Assembly (NCBI GenBank): GCA_037044905.1
Contig: JBAOKB010000154.1
Coordinates: forward strand, 124,001 to 188,000
Direction of reading: 5' to 3'
From: Hortaea werneckii
Taxonomy: Eukaryota; Ascomycota; Dothideomycetes; Mycosphaerellales; Teratosphaeriaceae
DNA length: 64,000 nt
Positions 9,911 through 19,644 of this stretch are shown here, in pieces. Made by a program: the position numbers and the translations under genes. The stretch's first letter is position 1, and the number at the start of each line of letters is the position of its first letter. Under the pieces are notes generated by a model. That model did no database searches. It was not told where the DNA came from and saw only the letters and a list, made by a program, of their open reading frames with translations.

Positions 9911-11794
9911 ATGAACATCATGAACGGACCATCTACGATCCCTTTAACTTGCAATATCTGCACCAGGAGACCCGACTTCTCCGATGTCAGCCATCTACTC
10001 ACCCACATAGCTAGCAAGGGCCATCTAAGCAGCTATTACAAGATCAAAGTCAAGGCTTCAGCCGATCCAGCATGCAGGAGGCAGATCGAAGAGTACGACG
10101 ATTGGTATGCCGAATGGAATCTCGATGAGCTCATGAGAGACCGTATGAGCCAGAAGGAGAGGCGGAGCGCTCGTGGAACGGGCAGCGGCACAACAATGGC
10201 TGCTCCACGGAGGGGCTCCGCAGGTCAGTCGAGAAAATCTCAAAGAAAGCGCCGAGCCAGAGCCAGAGCTGACAACAAGTCTGCCGCAGCTGCGAGCAAT
10301 TCCTCGCGGAGCACTCCAGCAGCTGCCATGGGTGGCCGCAACAATCGCCAGCAACCCCGTCAGCTGCGTGACAGCCTGCTTAACCCGCGTCTCGGCCGCA
10401 GCTTTATGGCTGATCCGTACTCTCGCCCCGTAACCCCTGGGTCTGGCATCTCACCCACAAGCGGCCTGAATAGCTTTTACGCGCCACCAATGCCGAGCTG
10501 GCCTTCGACTCCCTACGGCGACATGCCCATCAAACGCGAGAGCATCGGTAGCTCGCTGTCAGACGAAAGCTTCGGCATCGATGCAGACAGCGCGTTCCAT
10601 CCGCTGCCGACTCGCCGCTATGGAGGCAGACTGAGCGACGAGGACGATTCGCCGCCGAATGAGGACGAATGGGAGATGGATGAGACAACTTCGGATGCTG
10701 CCAAGCTCAAGGGTGTCTTCTGGCCAGGCATGGCCATGTTTGACTCTGCCACTCCGGAGATGAAGCGGAAGCGCAACCAGAAGAAGGACTACTCAGTCAT
10801 GGAGCAGCTCAGAGCTACCAGCGAGTACGTGGAGCCGAACGAGTTGATATTCGATGTCACTGGTGCTTTCCGCAAGCAGCGCGTCATCACTGGCAATCCG
10901 GAGCTAGAAGACGATGAAAGCTTGCTGTCTGGCGAGGCTTCTCCAGAGCCCGAGCCACCGAAGAAGCGTCAAGCCCGTCGAGCGAGGCCTGCTCTTGTGG
11001 AGAAGAATGTGAACACCGGCCGAGTGCTGCGTCAACGCCGCTCTGCGCATGCTCCTGGTGGTCTCGTCAGGTCAACCAGGCCTTACTGTGATGGACCCGT
11101 CTCCGAAGAGGATGATTCACTCACCTTCGGGCCACCGGGTCGCAGGCAGCATGCCCCGCAGCGGAGAGGCATGAGCATCCATCGCGATAACACTGGTCCT
11201 GAGATCACTTTTGACTCTGGTCTCACGGCTCCGCCTGCAGGCTACGCCCCTGCTGGTATGCGCAATCCGTTCCAACCTGTCTCCAACTTCATGCAGCCTT
11301 CTCAGTCCAGCTTCGCCGGTAACCCAGCCCGGAACCATCAGCGTCTTCCTTCACTGAACTTCAACGACCCTGGTTTCGGCACCTCTTTTCGCCCGTCCTC
11401 TGCTGGTAACAATTTGCCAACCTCCAACTACGCCAGCTTCGGTGGATTGAATACCCATACCCTCTTCCAGAACAGCCTGTGGCCGGCTCCGAACGGGGGC
11501 TCTGCTCTCGGCGCGTTCGCGCAGCAATTCGGTCTCGTTGGGGGCCAACCCAATGCTTTCGGCAACAACACTAATGTCTTTTCACCCAGCTACCAAAACC
11601 ATGGTAACAACAGTGGTGACTGGGGCGACATCTTCAGCGGTTTTGGCCAACCTCAAAACAACCTATCCGGCATTGCTCCTGACAATGTTCAGCCGGCGGG
11701 CGTCGAGCTCAACCCGCTCTTCTTCAGCAGCGTCGGTGCCTTGCCGCGCGACGACGACGAAGCCACAATTTCGGCCCCGCAGAGCGAGCACTGA
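9911..11794 (+). CDS. conserved fungal protein with N-terminal zinc-finger-like motif, function unknown
   Basis: Single-exon 627-aa protein. Residues 12-40 carry a Cys-x2-Cys then a His-x5-His pattern (CNICTRR...HLLTHIASKGHL) resembling a C2H2 finger of the matrin/U1-C kind. This is followed by a short conserved helix-rich segment to about residue 80 (YYKIKVKA, EYDDWYAEWNLDELM). The rest is disordered. It has Arg/Lys-rich patches that could be nuclear signals (SQRKRRARARAD near 110-120 and PPKKRQARRAR near 350), acidic stretches (SDEDDSPPNEDEWEMDE), and a Gly/Asn/Phe-rich C-terminal third. The features suggest a nuclear nucleic-acid-associated protein, but no function can be assigned. The second ATG, four codons on, is equally possible as the start. 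Confidence 0.85.
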   Translation: MNIMNGPSTIPLTCNICTRRPDFSDVSHLLTHIASKGHLSSYYKIKVKASADPACRRQIEEYDDWYAEWNLDELMRDRMSQKERRSARGTGSGTTMAAPRRGSAGQSRKSQRKRRARARADNKSAAAASNSSRSTPAAAMGGRNNRQQPRQLRDSLLNPRLGRSFMADPYSRPVTPGSGISPTSGLNSFYAPPMPSWPSTPYGDMPIKRESIGSSLSDESFGIDADSAFHPLPTRRYGGRLSDEDDSPPNEDEWEMDETTSDAAKLKGVFWPGMAMFDSATPEMKRKRNQKKDYSVMEQLRATSEYVEPNELIFDVTGAFRKQRVITGNPELEDDESLLSGEASPEPEPPKKRQARRARPALVEKNVNTGRVLRQRRSAHAPGGLVRSTRPYCDGPVSEEDDSLTFGPPGRRQHAPQRRGMSIHRDNTGPEITFDSGLTAPPAGYAPAGMRNPFQPVSNFMQPSQSSFAGNPARNHQRLPSLNFNDPGFGTSFRPSSAGNNLPTSNYASFGGLNTHTLFQNSLWPAPNGGSALGAFAQQFGLVGGQPNAFGNNTNVFSPSYQNHGNNSGDWGDIFSGFGQPQNNLSGIAPDNVQPAGVELNPLFFSSVGALPRDDDEATISAPQSEH

Positions 11795-12820
11795 GATCCA
11801 GCAACGTGCCCGGCATATACACCAACATTGCTTGCTTCGCCGTCGATATCGTTCTGATTACCTCGGAGCAGATGATGAATTTCGTGTATCATATGACTCG
11901 ACATGAGACGACGATACTGCTTCTATTACACATGTACTCACTGCAGCATGGAAACGCTGTATTGTTGATAGCTCTGAGAGGCTCACATGTACCCCAATGC
12001 GTAATGTGTGCTTCGTAGTGCCCGGAAAAAGAGAAGGAAGGACCGCAGGAGATATAATGGTCGATGTTAATGCTTGGGAATTGGAAGGAGAGGAGCTGAC
12101 AAAGTGCAGTGGGGATGGGGCATAGGCTGGGTGATGACGAGAATCAGGTCGTGAGTGAGTGACTGAGAGTTGCTATCGGATCGCTGTATGAGTGTCTATT
12201 ATGTACCATATGTACCTTCTTTTTTGCTGCGAGAGAGAGCAGTACATGTAGCTTGAGGTAGCGGGCCGTGATTGCCGCCATGATGATAATGATATGGCAA
12301 TGTGTTTCCTTGATACGCTTACGCTGTTGGTGCCATGATGCGCCGATGGTAAGTAAACACCAACAAATCTCATGAATCTTTTACGACACACAAAGATGAA
12401 AGAGTAGAAGCTTGGAGTGAGCCATGCAAGGGTACGCGAATGCTCTACTGTACCGGGGTAATCTGGTGGTATACAGAGCGGGCCGCTGAATCCTTCGCGC
12501 CCACCCATCCATCGGTTGCATCTCCAACAGCTACAGTAGTACCTCGGGAGGTAGAAACGCTCTATACATACCTAGGTATTCATGTTGACTCACGTTACTA
12601 CTTGAGGAAATCGGCCGGGCGGCATTTGAGAGCCGCCAAGAGCCTATCTGTTCGAAAGGCATTGGATCGATTGGCATGCGCACGTCAGACCTTCATTGGA
12701 CGGAGACCTCGAGAGGGGAAGTGGCGTTGCGCAACGCCACCTCTGATGAACAACAGGTGTAACAAGAAGCCTTTCATTCAGGTGTCCATTCAATTCGTTC
12801 TTACCCAACAACAGAGCGCC
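11795..12820. other. intergenic region upstream of a Zn2Cys6 gene
   Basis: 3' flank of the preceding gene and promoter of the next. The frame of the Zn2Cys6 gene stays open upstream to 12440, but that extension is Arg/Thr-rich, contains no family motif, and would bury the zinc cluster more than 120 residues inside the protein. Confidence 0.5.
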
Positions 12821-14491
12821 ATGCCTCTCCGCTCGACAGGCTGCTATACCTGCCGCAAACGCAAGATCCGCTGCGATGAGACGCGGCCTCGCTGCAAGAA
12901 GTGCGACACCCACGGCGTGCAATGTCCCGGCTATCGGGACCCAGATGACGATTTTAGAGATCAGACTTCTATCACAGCACAAAAGGCGCAGATAAAGTAC
13001 CGTGCAAAACCGGCTGATAGAGGAAAACGGGTCGGAAACGGTTTTGTGAAAAATGTTGAGGAGTATGATATGCAAACCACGCCCGGAACTCTAACACCAT
13101 GCAACACTTCCTCCAGAACCACAGCGAGCGGCACACCGCCCCATCCAGCAGCGATCCGCGACCTGCTCAGTCCTGCCGCGGTCCGGACCCAGCTCTACTC
13201 AACCTTCATGACCATCTACCTACCCCAAAAGACGTCCCGCATCGATCACTTCTCCTTCTACGAACTCCTCGCCAGCAGAAGCCCCAACCCCACCACCTCA
13301 CCCGGAGAGGAAGGAGTAGAAACCGTGCTCTCTTCCTCCCTCGACGCCCTCTCCCTGGTCACAATAGGCGCCACATCCCACAACCAGACCTTCCTCGACC
13401 AGAGCGTGCGCGCCTACGGCTCAGCGCTCACCCGACTGCGGCACACACTCACAAGACCCGGCGCGGTGCAGAACGACGATCTCCTCGCCGCGACGAACGT
13501 GCTCGGGCAGTGCGCGCTGTACGAGGAGATCGCGCAGCGGGCGCAGGGCTGGACGGCGCATACGGCGGGACTGCAGCAGTTGATTGCCGCGCGAGGGGGG
13601 CCGGGGAGTCTGCAGTCGCCGCTCGCGACGCTGATGTTTTCCAGTCTGCGGCATTCGGCGTTGTGTGCGGGACTGATCGGCCGGAAAGCGCCGTTGATGG
13701 CGCGGCCGGAGTGGAGGAGGAAGGCGCGGGAGACGCTGGTGGATGGGGCGCTGCAGGATGGGTTGATGGGGGTGGGGGAACGGTCGGTGGGGTTTTATGA
13801 TGCGGCGATTCAGGTCCCGGGTTTGCTGGAGAGGTATGATGATCTGGTTGCTGGAATGGGAGCTGGTGGTACGACTGTGAGGGATTTGGAAGGGCTTTTG
13901 GCTGACTGTGGGAGGATTGAAAGGAGGTTGCGGGATTGCTTTTGGGGGTGGCAAATTGAACACGCTCTTTTGCATGGACCTTGGACCTACGATCTCAATG
14001 AGAAAGAAGAAGGAGGGGGAAAGGATTTCTCCTTCTTCACTGAGGAACCGATCGACAACTTCCCAACGTTCTGCCAAGTCTTCCCTGATAGGGAGACTTT
14101 CCCGCACGCTTACACCTTCCCAAGCTTCTCCATCGCCTACCTCGCCAGCCTCTATTGGATGTGTCTGCACTTCCTCCGCACCACCGTACAGCAGACGCAC
14201 AAGCTCCGTCATGACCTCGACCAGACCTGGTACCCTGACCCGGGGGACGAAGTCAACGAGGAAGAGCTGTTAGAGCTCATCTTCCACCTTTGCAAGACTA
14301 TGCCCTTCTTCTGCGAACCCATCTCAGGCTCCACAGGTCACATTGGCATCTTCCTTCCCATGCGTACGGCGGCGATTTATTTTACTCAGCGTGGCCATTG
14401 GAAGTTTGCGCGGTGGGTGGGCATGATTCGGAGCTGTGTCTTTACGAAGGGTCTTGCGCCGCCGAACGTTGGTGATCCGGTGACGAGGTGA
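12821..14491 (+). CDS. Zn2Cys6 fungal transcription factor (Fungal_trans_2-like)
   Basis: Probable nuclear transcription regulator of 556 aa. The Zn2Cys6 binuclear cluster sits at the extreme N-terminus with ligands Cys8, Cys11, Cys18, Cys25, Cys28 and Cys35, and the basic patch RKRKIR between ligands 2 and 3. That placement is the reason for choosing ATG 12821. A long alpha-helical region follows (residues 110-540) with the AAxxLLGQCxLYEE-like and TAHTAGLQQLIAARGG segments typical of the Fungal_trans_2 / Fungal_specific_TF middle domain (PF11951 type). Its C-terminal half includes the IGIFLPMRTAAIYF-like motif. No intron is needed. Target genes are unknown, and the neighbours (DNA-repair ATPase, hypothetical) give no pathway clue. 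Third positions are strongly G/C biased around 13400-13800. Confidence 0.9.
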   Translation: MPLRSTGCYTCRKRKIRCDETRPRCKKCDTHGVQCPGYRDPDDDFRDQTSITAQKAQIKYRAKPADRGKRVGNGFVKNVEEYDMQTTPGTLTPCNTSSRTTASGTPPHPAAIRDLLSPAAVRTQLYSTFMTIYLPQKTSRIDHFSFYELLASRSPNPTTSPGEEGVETVLSSSLDALSLVTIGATSHNQTFLDQSVRAYGSALTRLRHTLTRPGAVQNDDLLAATNVLGQCALYEEIAQRAQGWTAHTAGLQQLIAARGGPGSLQSPLATLMFSSLRHSALCAGLIGRKAPLMARPEWRRKARETLVDGALQDGLMGVGERSVGFYDAAIQVPGLLERYDDLVAGMGAGGTTVRDLEGLLADCGRIERRLRDCFWGWQIEHALLHGPWTYDLNEKEEGGGKDFSFFTEEPIDNFPTFCQVFPDRETFPHAYTFPSFSIAYLASLYWMCLHFLRTTVQQTHKLRHDLDQTWYPDPGDEVNEEELLELIFHLCKTMPFFCEPISGSTGHIGIFLPMRTAAIYFTQRGHWKFARWVGMIRSCVFTKGLAPPNVGDPVTR

Positions 14492-14758
14492 GAATCTTGG
14501 GCAAGAAGGCGTGGAAAAGACACACCTGAATTGCGTTGCCGAATGGATGTGTGTTAAGAATGATCTTTTCTTGGAGTCTTGATGCCTGGATCGGAGTATT
14601 TTGTCTCGTACCAGAGCGGAGATCCTGGCAAGACAGAAGCCTGGGCAGGTCGGAAAAGGACGCGATCCAACCATTATTACTCTGAAGAGATGGAGCAACT
14701 GCGGTGGATCCTGAATACAGAGAATGGTAACCATCTCGGCGGACATTTAATTTCTCAT

Positions 14759-16615
14759 TCAATCGCCATCCGGATTCAAGAGCATCTCGTCACCGCCACC
14801 CTCGTACTCTCTGGCGACCTTGTCCTGCTCGTCCATCTCAGCGATCTCGGGATCAACCGTCTCACCCAAATCTTTTGAGCCCAAGAATCTTCTGCCCTCA
14901 AGCTTCTCCGGTAAGTACTCCTGCACAACCCGACCATCGACAAAGTCAGGGTTGTACTTGTATTCCTTGCCGTACCCAAGCTCTTTCATTAGCTTGGTCG
15001 GCGCGTTACGCAAGTGGATTGGAATGGGCAGGCCAGCCACACCAGGCTCGGCGAGCGCTGCGTACGCTGCTTTCAGGCCCCTGTACGCCCTGGTGCTCTT
15101 CGGTGCAAGGCTGAGAGCCACAGCGCAATGCGCGAGATTGATACGGCATTCTGGCATTCCAATCTTTTCCGCGGCTTGGTATGTGCTTGTCGCCAAACCT
15201 AGCATGGTGTTGTCGGCCAGTCCCACGTCCTCACTCGCGATCACCACCATGCGACGGGCGACGTACAAGGGATCCTCGCCGCTCTGCAGCATGCGTGCGA
15301 GGTAGTAAAGTGCTGCATCGGGCGAGGAGCCGCGGACGGACTTATGGAATGCGGAGATGGTGTCGTAGTGCTGATCGCCAGCGCGGTCGTAGACGAGGGT
15401 CTGAGTAAGTGAGGCTTTGATGTCTTCTGTGGTAGTACCGGGCCGCTGGCATAGATCGAGTGCCAGTTCCAGCAAGTTGAGCCCGGTTCTCGCATCGCCA
15501 TCGGCGAAGTTGGCGAGGTAGCGTACGAGTGCACAGTCGTCTTTGGTTAGTAGATAAAAGCTGTTCTTCTCGTTCGGCTTTTCATCATCCGACTGCGTAG
15601 CCTGGTCATCGGCCGAATAGTCAGATGACGGGGTATTAGATAGCCCCGGCACCTCTCTGGCAAGCGCCTTTTGCAGGATGGCAAATACATCCTCGTCCGT
15701 AAGCTTAGACAAAGTGAACGTTCTACACCGGCTCAGCAGCGCATTGACAACCTTGAAGCTTGGGTTTTCCGTCGTAGCCCCAATCAAAGTGACCTCACCT
15801 CTCTCGACCGGCCCGAGAAAGACGTCTTGCTGACTCTTACTGAATCGGTGGATCTCATCGCAAAAGATAATCGTCTTCCTCCCCGTCAGGCCAAGCTCGT
15901 TCTTCGCCTCCGCAAAGATCTTCTTGCATTCCTGCACGCCGGATGAGGTGCTGTTGATTTCCACAAAGCGCGTCCCAGCCGTCTGTGCGATCAGGCGCGC
16001 GATGGTTGTTTTACCTGTCCCGGGCCCTCCCCATAGTACCATTGATGGAACCCGGTCTGATAGTATCAGATTTCTCAATACACCATTCTGTCCTACAAGG
16101 TCTTGCCCTGCAACTTCGTCTAGAGTGCGAGGGCGCATGCGATCGGCTAGAGGGGCGTGGGCATTTTTGACTTTCTTCTTGGGAGGCTCAACGGCTGAAA
16201 GGGCTTGTGGCGCGTTCTCTGAATTTCCTGGCGTTGTCTCTGATTTCAAGAGATCCCTCTTTGTCCCACCGCTGGTCGCCACTGGCGCAGTAGAGGGCGG
16301 GGCATTGAACTGCGGCGGATATGGGCTCGCGCCCATATGCCCCGAAGGACTCGAGCCCCAGTCTCCACTTTCATCCTTGAAGCTCACGCCCTTCTTGCTG
16401 GCGGGAGTGAAAAAAGTCTTCGCTTTTTCCTCCTTCTCTTGCCTCTCCTGCTTCTCCTTCTTTTTGCCCTTCAAACCTCCATGACTGTTGGTACTGCTGC
16501 CCTGTGTCGCGGCCGGCGGCGTCGGCTCGTCGATAAAATCCTTACATTCGCTGTCAATATGACGGTTGATGTTCAGCTCCCTTACTGGCTTGTCGCAGAT
16601 CGGGCACGAGACCAT
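14759..16615 (-). CDS. MGS1: WRNIP1/Mgs1/RarA-family AAA+ ATPase with UBZ4 zinc finger
   Basis: DNA-dependent AAA+ ATPase of the WRNIP1/Mgs1 family, which acts at stalled replication forks and in post-replication repair. Single exon, 618 aa. Residues 4-24 form a Rad18-type UBZ4 ubiquitin-binding finger (CPIC...HIDSEC). A Lys/Glu-rich linker (50-66) and a disordered region follow. The catalytic core starts near 155 (LADRMRPRTLDEVAGQ), with Walker A GGPGTGKTT at 196-204, Walker B IIFCDE at 249-254 and sensor GATTENPSF at 279-287. The C-terminal half shows the family signatures SVRGSSPDAALYYLARML, ASEDVGLAD and KYNPDF. It is convergent with the Zn2Cys6 gene, with 267 nt between stops. Length and domain order match fungal orthologues, so confidence is high. 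Confidence 0.95.
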   Translation of the reverse strand: MVSCPICDKPVRELNINRHIDSECKDFIDEPTPPAATQGSSTNSHGGLKGKKKEKQERQEKEEKAKTFFTPASKKGVSFKDESGDWGSSPSGHMGASPYPPQFNAPPSTAPVATSGGTKRDLLKSETTPGNSENAPQALSAVEPPKKKVKNAHAPLADRMRPRTLDEVAGQDLVGQNGVLRNLILSDRVPSMVLWGGPGTGKTTIARLIAQTAGTRFVEINSTSSGVQECKKIFAEAKNELGLTGRKTIIFCDEIHRFSKSQQDVFLGPVERGEVTLIGATTENPSFKVVNALLSRCRTFTLSKLTDEDVFAILQKALAREVPGLSNTPSSDYSADDQATQSDDEKPNEKNSFYLLTKDDCALVRYLANFADGDARTGLNLLELALDLCQRPGTTTEDIKASLTQTLVYDRAGDQHYDTISAFHKSVRGSSPDAALYYLARMLQSGEDPLYVARRMVVIASEDVGLADNTMLGLATSTYQAAEKIGMPECRINLAHCAVALSLAPKSTRAYRGLKAAYAALAEPGVAGLPIPIHLRNAPTKLMKELGYGKEYKYNPDFVDGRVVQEYLPEKLEGRRFLGSKDLGETVDPEIAEMDEQDKVAREYEGGGDEMLLNPDGD

Positions 16616-17007
16616 TGGGTCGACATTGACGAGCAGATGGGATTCGACGCCTCGACAGCTGAAAACGCGTTTCGCGGATGACGCGACTTCGGTAGGCCAT
16701 CACGGGCTGATGCCGCGATCAATTGGCGCTAGCAGGGATGCGACATGGGGTACATTAGTGTCTCTTTACGAGTCAGTCACCTTTTCTCACCCAACATCTT
16801 TCTGGCGCATTGAGGTATAGCATCGGATTGATCGTGCTCAATGTAAAGGCAGAACCATATTGGAATTATCAGACTGATTGTTCGGCTTAGTCAGCAATAG
16901 CAACAATCAGCCGTTGCTAGGTTGCTCTCACAGTTGCAACAAGGGCCATTGTCTTCCATCTGCGTAACGTGTAGTTGGAACTTGTAGCACGAGCCCAGCG
17001 CAGTGTG

Positions 17008-17038
<31 letters not shown>

Positions 17039-17748
17039 TCCTTTTCCCTTCTCCTTCAGATTATGCGGTATACAGGAAATAGCTGTGGTATACAGGACAT
17101 AGTATTCATAGATTTCGTAAGAAATGCAGCAGCACAAAAATAAGAAAAAGGGAAGTAGAAAGCCAGATCCAGTGTCTATTTTCATTCAATGGTGCTTGGC
17201 TCTTCGGCCGAAGTCCAACGCGATGATGAAAATTGTTTCCTTTGTCTCTTTGTGCGGAATATCAAATGGCTATCTTATATCCTTTTGCGCTGTCAAAAAC
17301 AGATTAACGAAATATGCCTCAATGACTCGAAGTGCACTTAGCCTCGACCAAGCGAAGGCCTGGGATATTTCCGCCTTCAATTACAGGCTCAATGTTAGCC
17401 ATTGCAGGCAAGAAAGGCTTCTGTTTGGGTTGCAAAAGAATTACAGTGTGTCTACCGTTCTGCGCTCTGTTGATGCCAGACATTGATATCGCGGCAAACA
17501 GGTTGGTGCTGAAATGATTTTGACGCAAAGGTGTTGTAGTGTAAGACAGTATGGGTGCCGCACAAGCTACTGGCGGGACTCCTAAGCACCATACGGTTCA
17601 AGTGAATTACCGGGCGGGAGTTGTCAAGGCTTCGGTGTCCTTTCTGACACAATGACATTCACAGAACTTCACGCTCTCTGACGAAATACACGCCGTGTAG
17701 CAACAAAGCCTTTTTCTTCAACCTTTTCTGCCCACACGACGATTATAT
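16616..17748. other. intergenic region with a GT/T simple-sequence tract
   Basis: Promoter of the leftward MGS1-like gene and upstream region of the small hypothetical gene at 17749. Apart from the simple repeat at 17003-17039 I see no structured element or coding exon. Confidence 0.5.
17003..17039. repeat. (GT)10 followed by T18
   Basis: Compound simple-sequence repeat of ten GT units running directly into eighteen T, in non-coding DNA. Confidence 0.95.
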
Positions 17749-18441
17749 ATGTTCTCTAGAGCCATCAAAATGGAGAGTCCGCTCAAGAAACCTTCTACCG
17801 AAAAGACACAAGCCCCTCGCCGGTTACTAGGTCTCAACATGTCCAAGACCTTGAACCCCTTCTCCAAGTCCAAAGCCCAGACTCACACTATGGCTGAATC
17901 TGCCAATCAATCTTCCAACACCAGCGCTCAATCCCAAGAGAATTGCTCTTCCTCTACAAGCCCCCAGGCGCATAAGTCGGCTCAGCAGCCCTCTGACGAC
18001 CTCGAGATGGTAAAGAAGCGTCAAAAGCGATTCCCTGAAGTTGACAAAATCCGTCGACACCGAATCGATGAGCTCGAGAGAAAACGGAGGTCTCGAAGCG
18101 CCGATCCACCAAGACGTCGAAAGTCCTGCGTGTTTGACGACTTCCTCGGCTCCCCAGAAGAGCTGCAGACGGCTTTCGACCACTACTACGAGCAGCCTGA
18201 GCTATTGCCCCGACGTCGAGCGTGGGAGAGGATGATGGATGGGGTTCATGTGGAGTATAGCAAGGAGTCGAAGGGGCTGTTCAATGAGAAGATCTTCTCG
18301 GAGCTAGGCGACAGGTATGATGCCGCTGCTGATGAGGGAGTGGAGGAGAGGAGGGCTCGGGATCTGGATGCGTTGGCTTCGCTCGAACCCACTTCGGATG
18401 GGACCATGGCGCCCGATCAGATGCCGCCTTCTTCATCGTGA
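17749..18441 (+). CDS. hypothetical protein, basic and Ser-rich
   Basis: Open frame of 230 aa beginning at ATG 17749, with a second ATG at residue 8 that is also usable. The first 80 residues are Ser/Thr/Gln-rich and probably disordered. Residues 90-125 are a highly charged basic region (KKRQKRFPEVDKIRRHRIDE and RKRRSRSADPPRRRKS) that could be a nuclear signal or nucleic-acid contact. The rest contains predicted helices with acidic character (YYEQPELLPRRRAWERMM, ERRARDLDAL). No known domain is recognised. Codon composition and the length of the open frame favour a real gene, but it may be lineage-specific. Confidence 0.6.
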   Translation: MFSRAIKMESPLKKPSTEKTQAPRRLLGLNMSKTLNPFSKSKAQTHTMAESANQSSNTSAQSQENCSSSTSPQAHKSAQQPSDDLEMVKKRQKRFPEVDKIRRHRIDELERKRRSRSADPPRRRKSCVFDDFLGSPEELQTAFDHYYEQPELLPRRRAWERMMDGVHVEYSKESKGLFNEKIFSELGDRYDAAADEGVEERRARDLDALASLEPTSDGTMAPDQMPPSSS

Positions 18442-18511
18442 GCCTGTTTTGTCTCACGTCAACTGGTATGGATGAAGCATCGCAGATGCGAATACGAGAG
18501 CTTCGTCAGTA

Positions 18512-18677
18512 TAACCTTTTATGAGATCGTTAAGGCCTTTTGTGGTAGGGCAGTACAGACGCGTTGGGTAGGGTTGTTATTTAGGAGACGAAAATGGCTT
18601 TCTTTGAGCTCGTTCAGGACTTTCTTGGAAAGGGGAATACGGGCGCGTCGGGTAGAGTTGTTATTCGAGGGAACAGG
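18512..18677. repeat. tandem duplication, period 83
   Basis: Two adjacent diverged copies. The segment starting at 18528 (CGTTAAGG...) realigns with the one at 18611 (CGTTCAGG...) over at least 62 nt with roughly three quarters identical bases. Both contain a GGGTAGRGTTGTTATT core. Confidence 0.75.
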
Positions 18678-19183
18678 TCCTATGTTGAAGAGCTTCAACA
18701 AATAATGCGAGATTCTCAGTTCAGTGACGCGTTTCCAGATGCTACCATCTTGTCAGAATGTAGTCCACCATTTCAAGAATTGATTGGATCATGATCCTGG
18801 AGCCATTGGAGGACTCATGTGAACACGAGCACTGGAGACCTCTTGCCTCACCGGGTATTTGTTGCGGGATCGTCACCGCGGTTTAATGAACGTCCTCCCT
18901 CCAGGAAAATGTAGGTCAAGATAGCTGAGCAACAAACCTGCCGGCCGGTGACATGTCGTGCATCACGATAGCAGAACAAAAAGCCTACCGCCCGGTAACA
19001 TGCAACCAACATCTGCAGTCGTTCGTGCCTTCAAGCGCAATCGATGGCGATACTAGAGTGGTGTTCTCCCAAGCAGCTGATGAGTGTTGCGTGTGCATGT
19101 GCAGCGCCGATGGACTGTGCCGGTCATTTTTCACTGTTTACAACGCGTAATAACTTGCAGAATTATGACTGTCGACACCTGAA

Positions 19184-19343
19184 ACATCTTTGTGAAGCAG
19201 AGAGGTGACTAGGCTGCCCGTCTACCGGCCGGCAAACCAGGCTCAGTGTCTTGAGCCATAGCAACACATTTGTGAAGCAGAGCCGTGACTAGGTTGCCCG
19301 TCTACCGGCCGGTACATCTGGCTCACTTTCATGAGCCTTAGCC
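19184..19343. repeat. tandem duplication, period exactly 80, with internal palindromes
   Basis: Two 80-nt units (19184-19263 and 19264-19343), differing by my count at 14 positions (about 82% identity). Each contains the palindrome CCGGCCGG (19225-19232 and 19305-19312) and then an inverted repeat GGCTCA-N6-TGAGCC (19240-19257 and 19320-19337). The arms are identical in both units while the six-base loops differ. Confidence 0.9.
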
Positions 19344-19644
19344 CAGGGAAAAGAGAGATTCCCCATGCAGATGCAATAGTGCGAGCTTCTTATTGAACCC
19401 ATGCGCTTTCATGATTTCACAGTCTTTTAGCCACGAGGCAGAGTGAGACTCGAGCGAGGCCCGAGCGTGGACGAGTTCGCTCACGTGTTAAGTCACTTGC
19501 GTGCTGATCCTCAAGCAGCTTTCAAACGCTCACAAGAAGTGGCAAGAACCTCTCCACAATTCTTCACTTTTTCGCCTCTCACACTCGCCCTAATCAAGGG
19601 CATGAACGTTCCGCGGTCCAACAGTCAGTCAACAACGTCTTACA

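Larger units (their letters stand above)
18442..19644. other. repeat-bearing intergenic region
   Basis: Contains two separate tandem duplications (period 83 at about 18512-18677; period 80 at 19184-19343) and several copies of a CCGGCCGG-centred motif. No coding signal is seen. The last 200 nt are the promoter of the gene at 19645. Confidence 0.6.

Noticed and set aside
12440..12820. In-frame N-terminal extension of the Zn2Cys6 gene
   Set aside because: Would place the zinc cluster after about 135 residues of Arg/Thr-rich sequence; the ATG at 12821 gives the standard N-terminal position.
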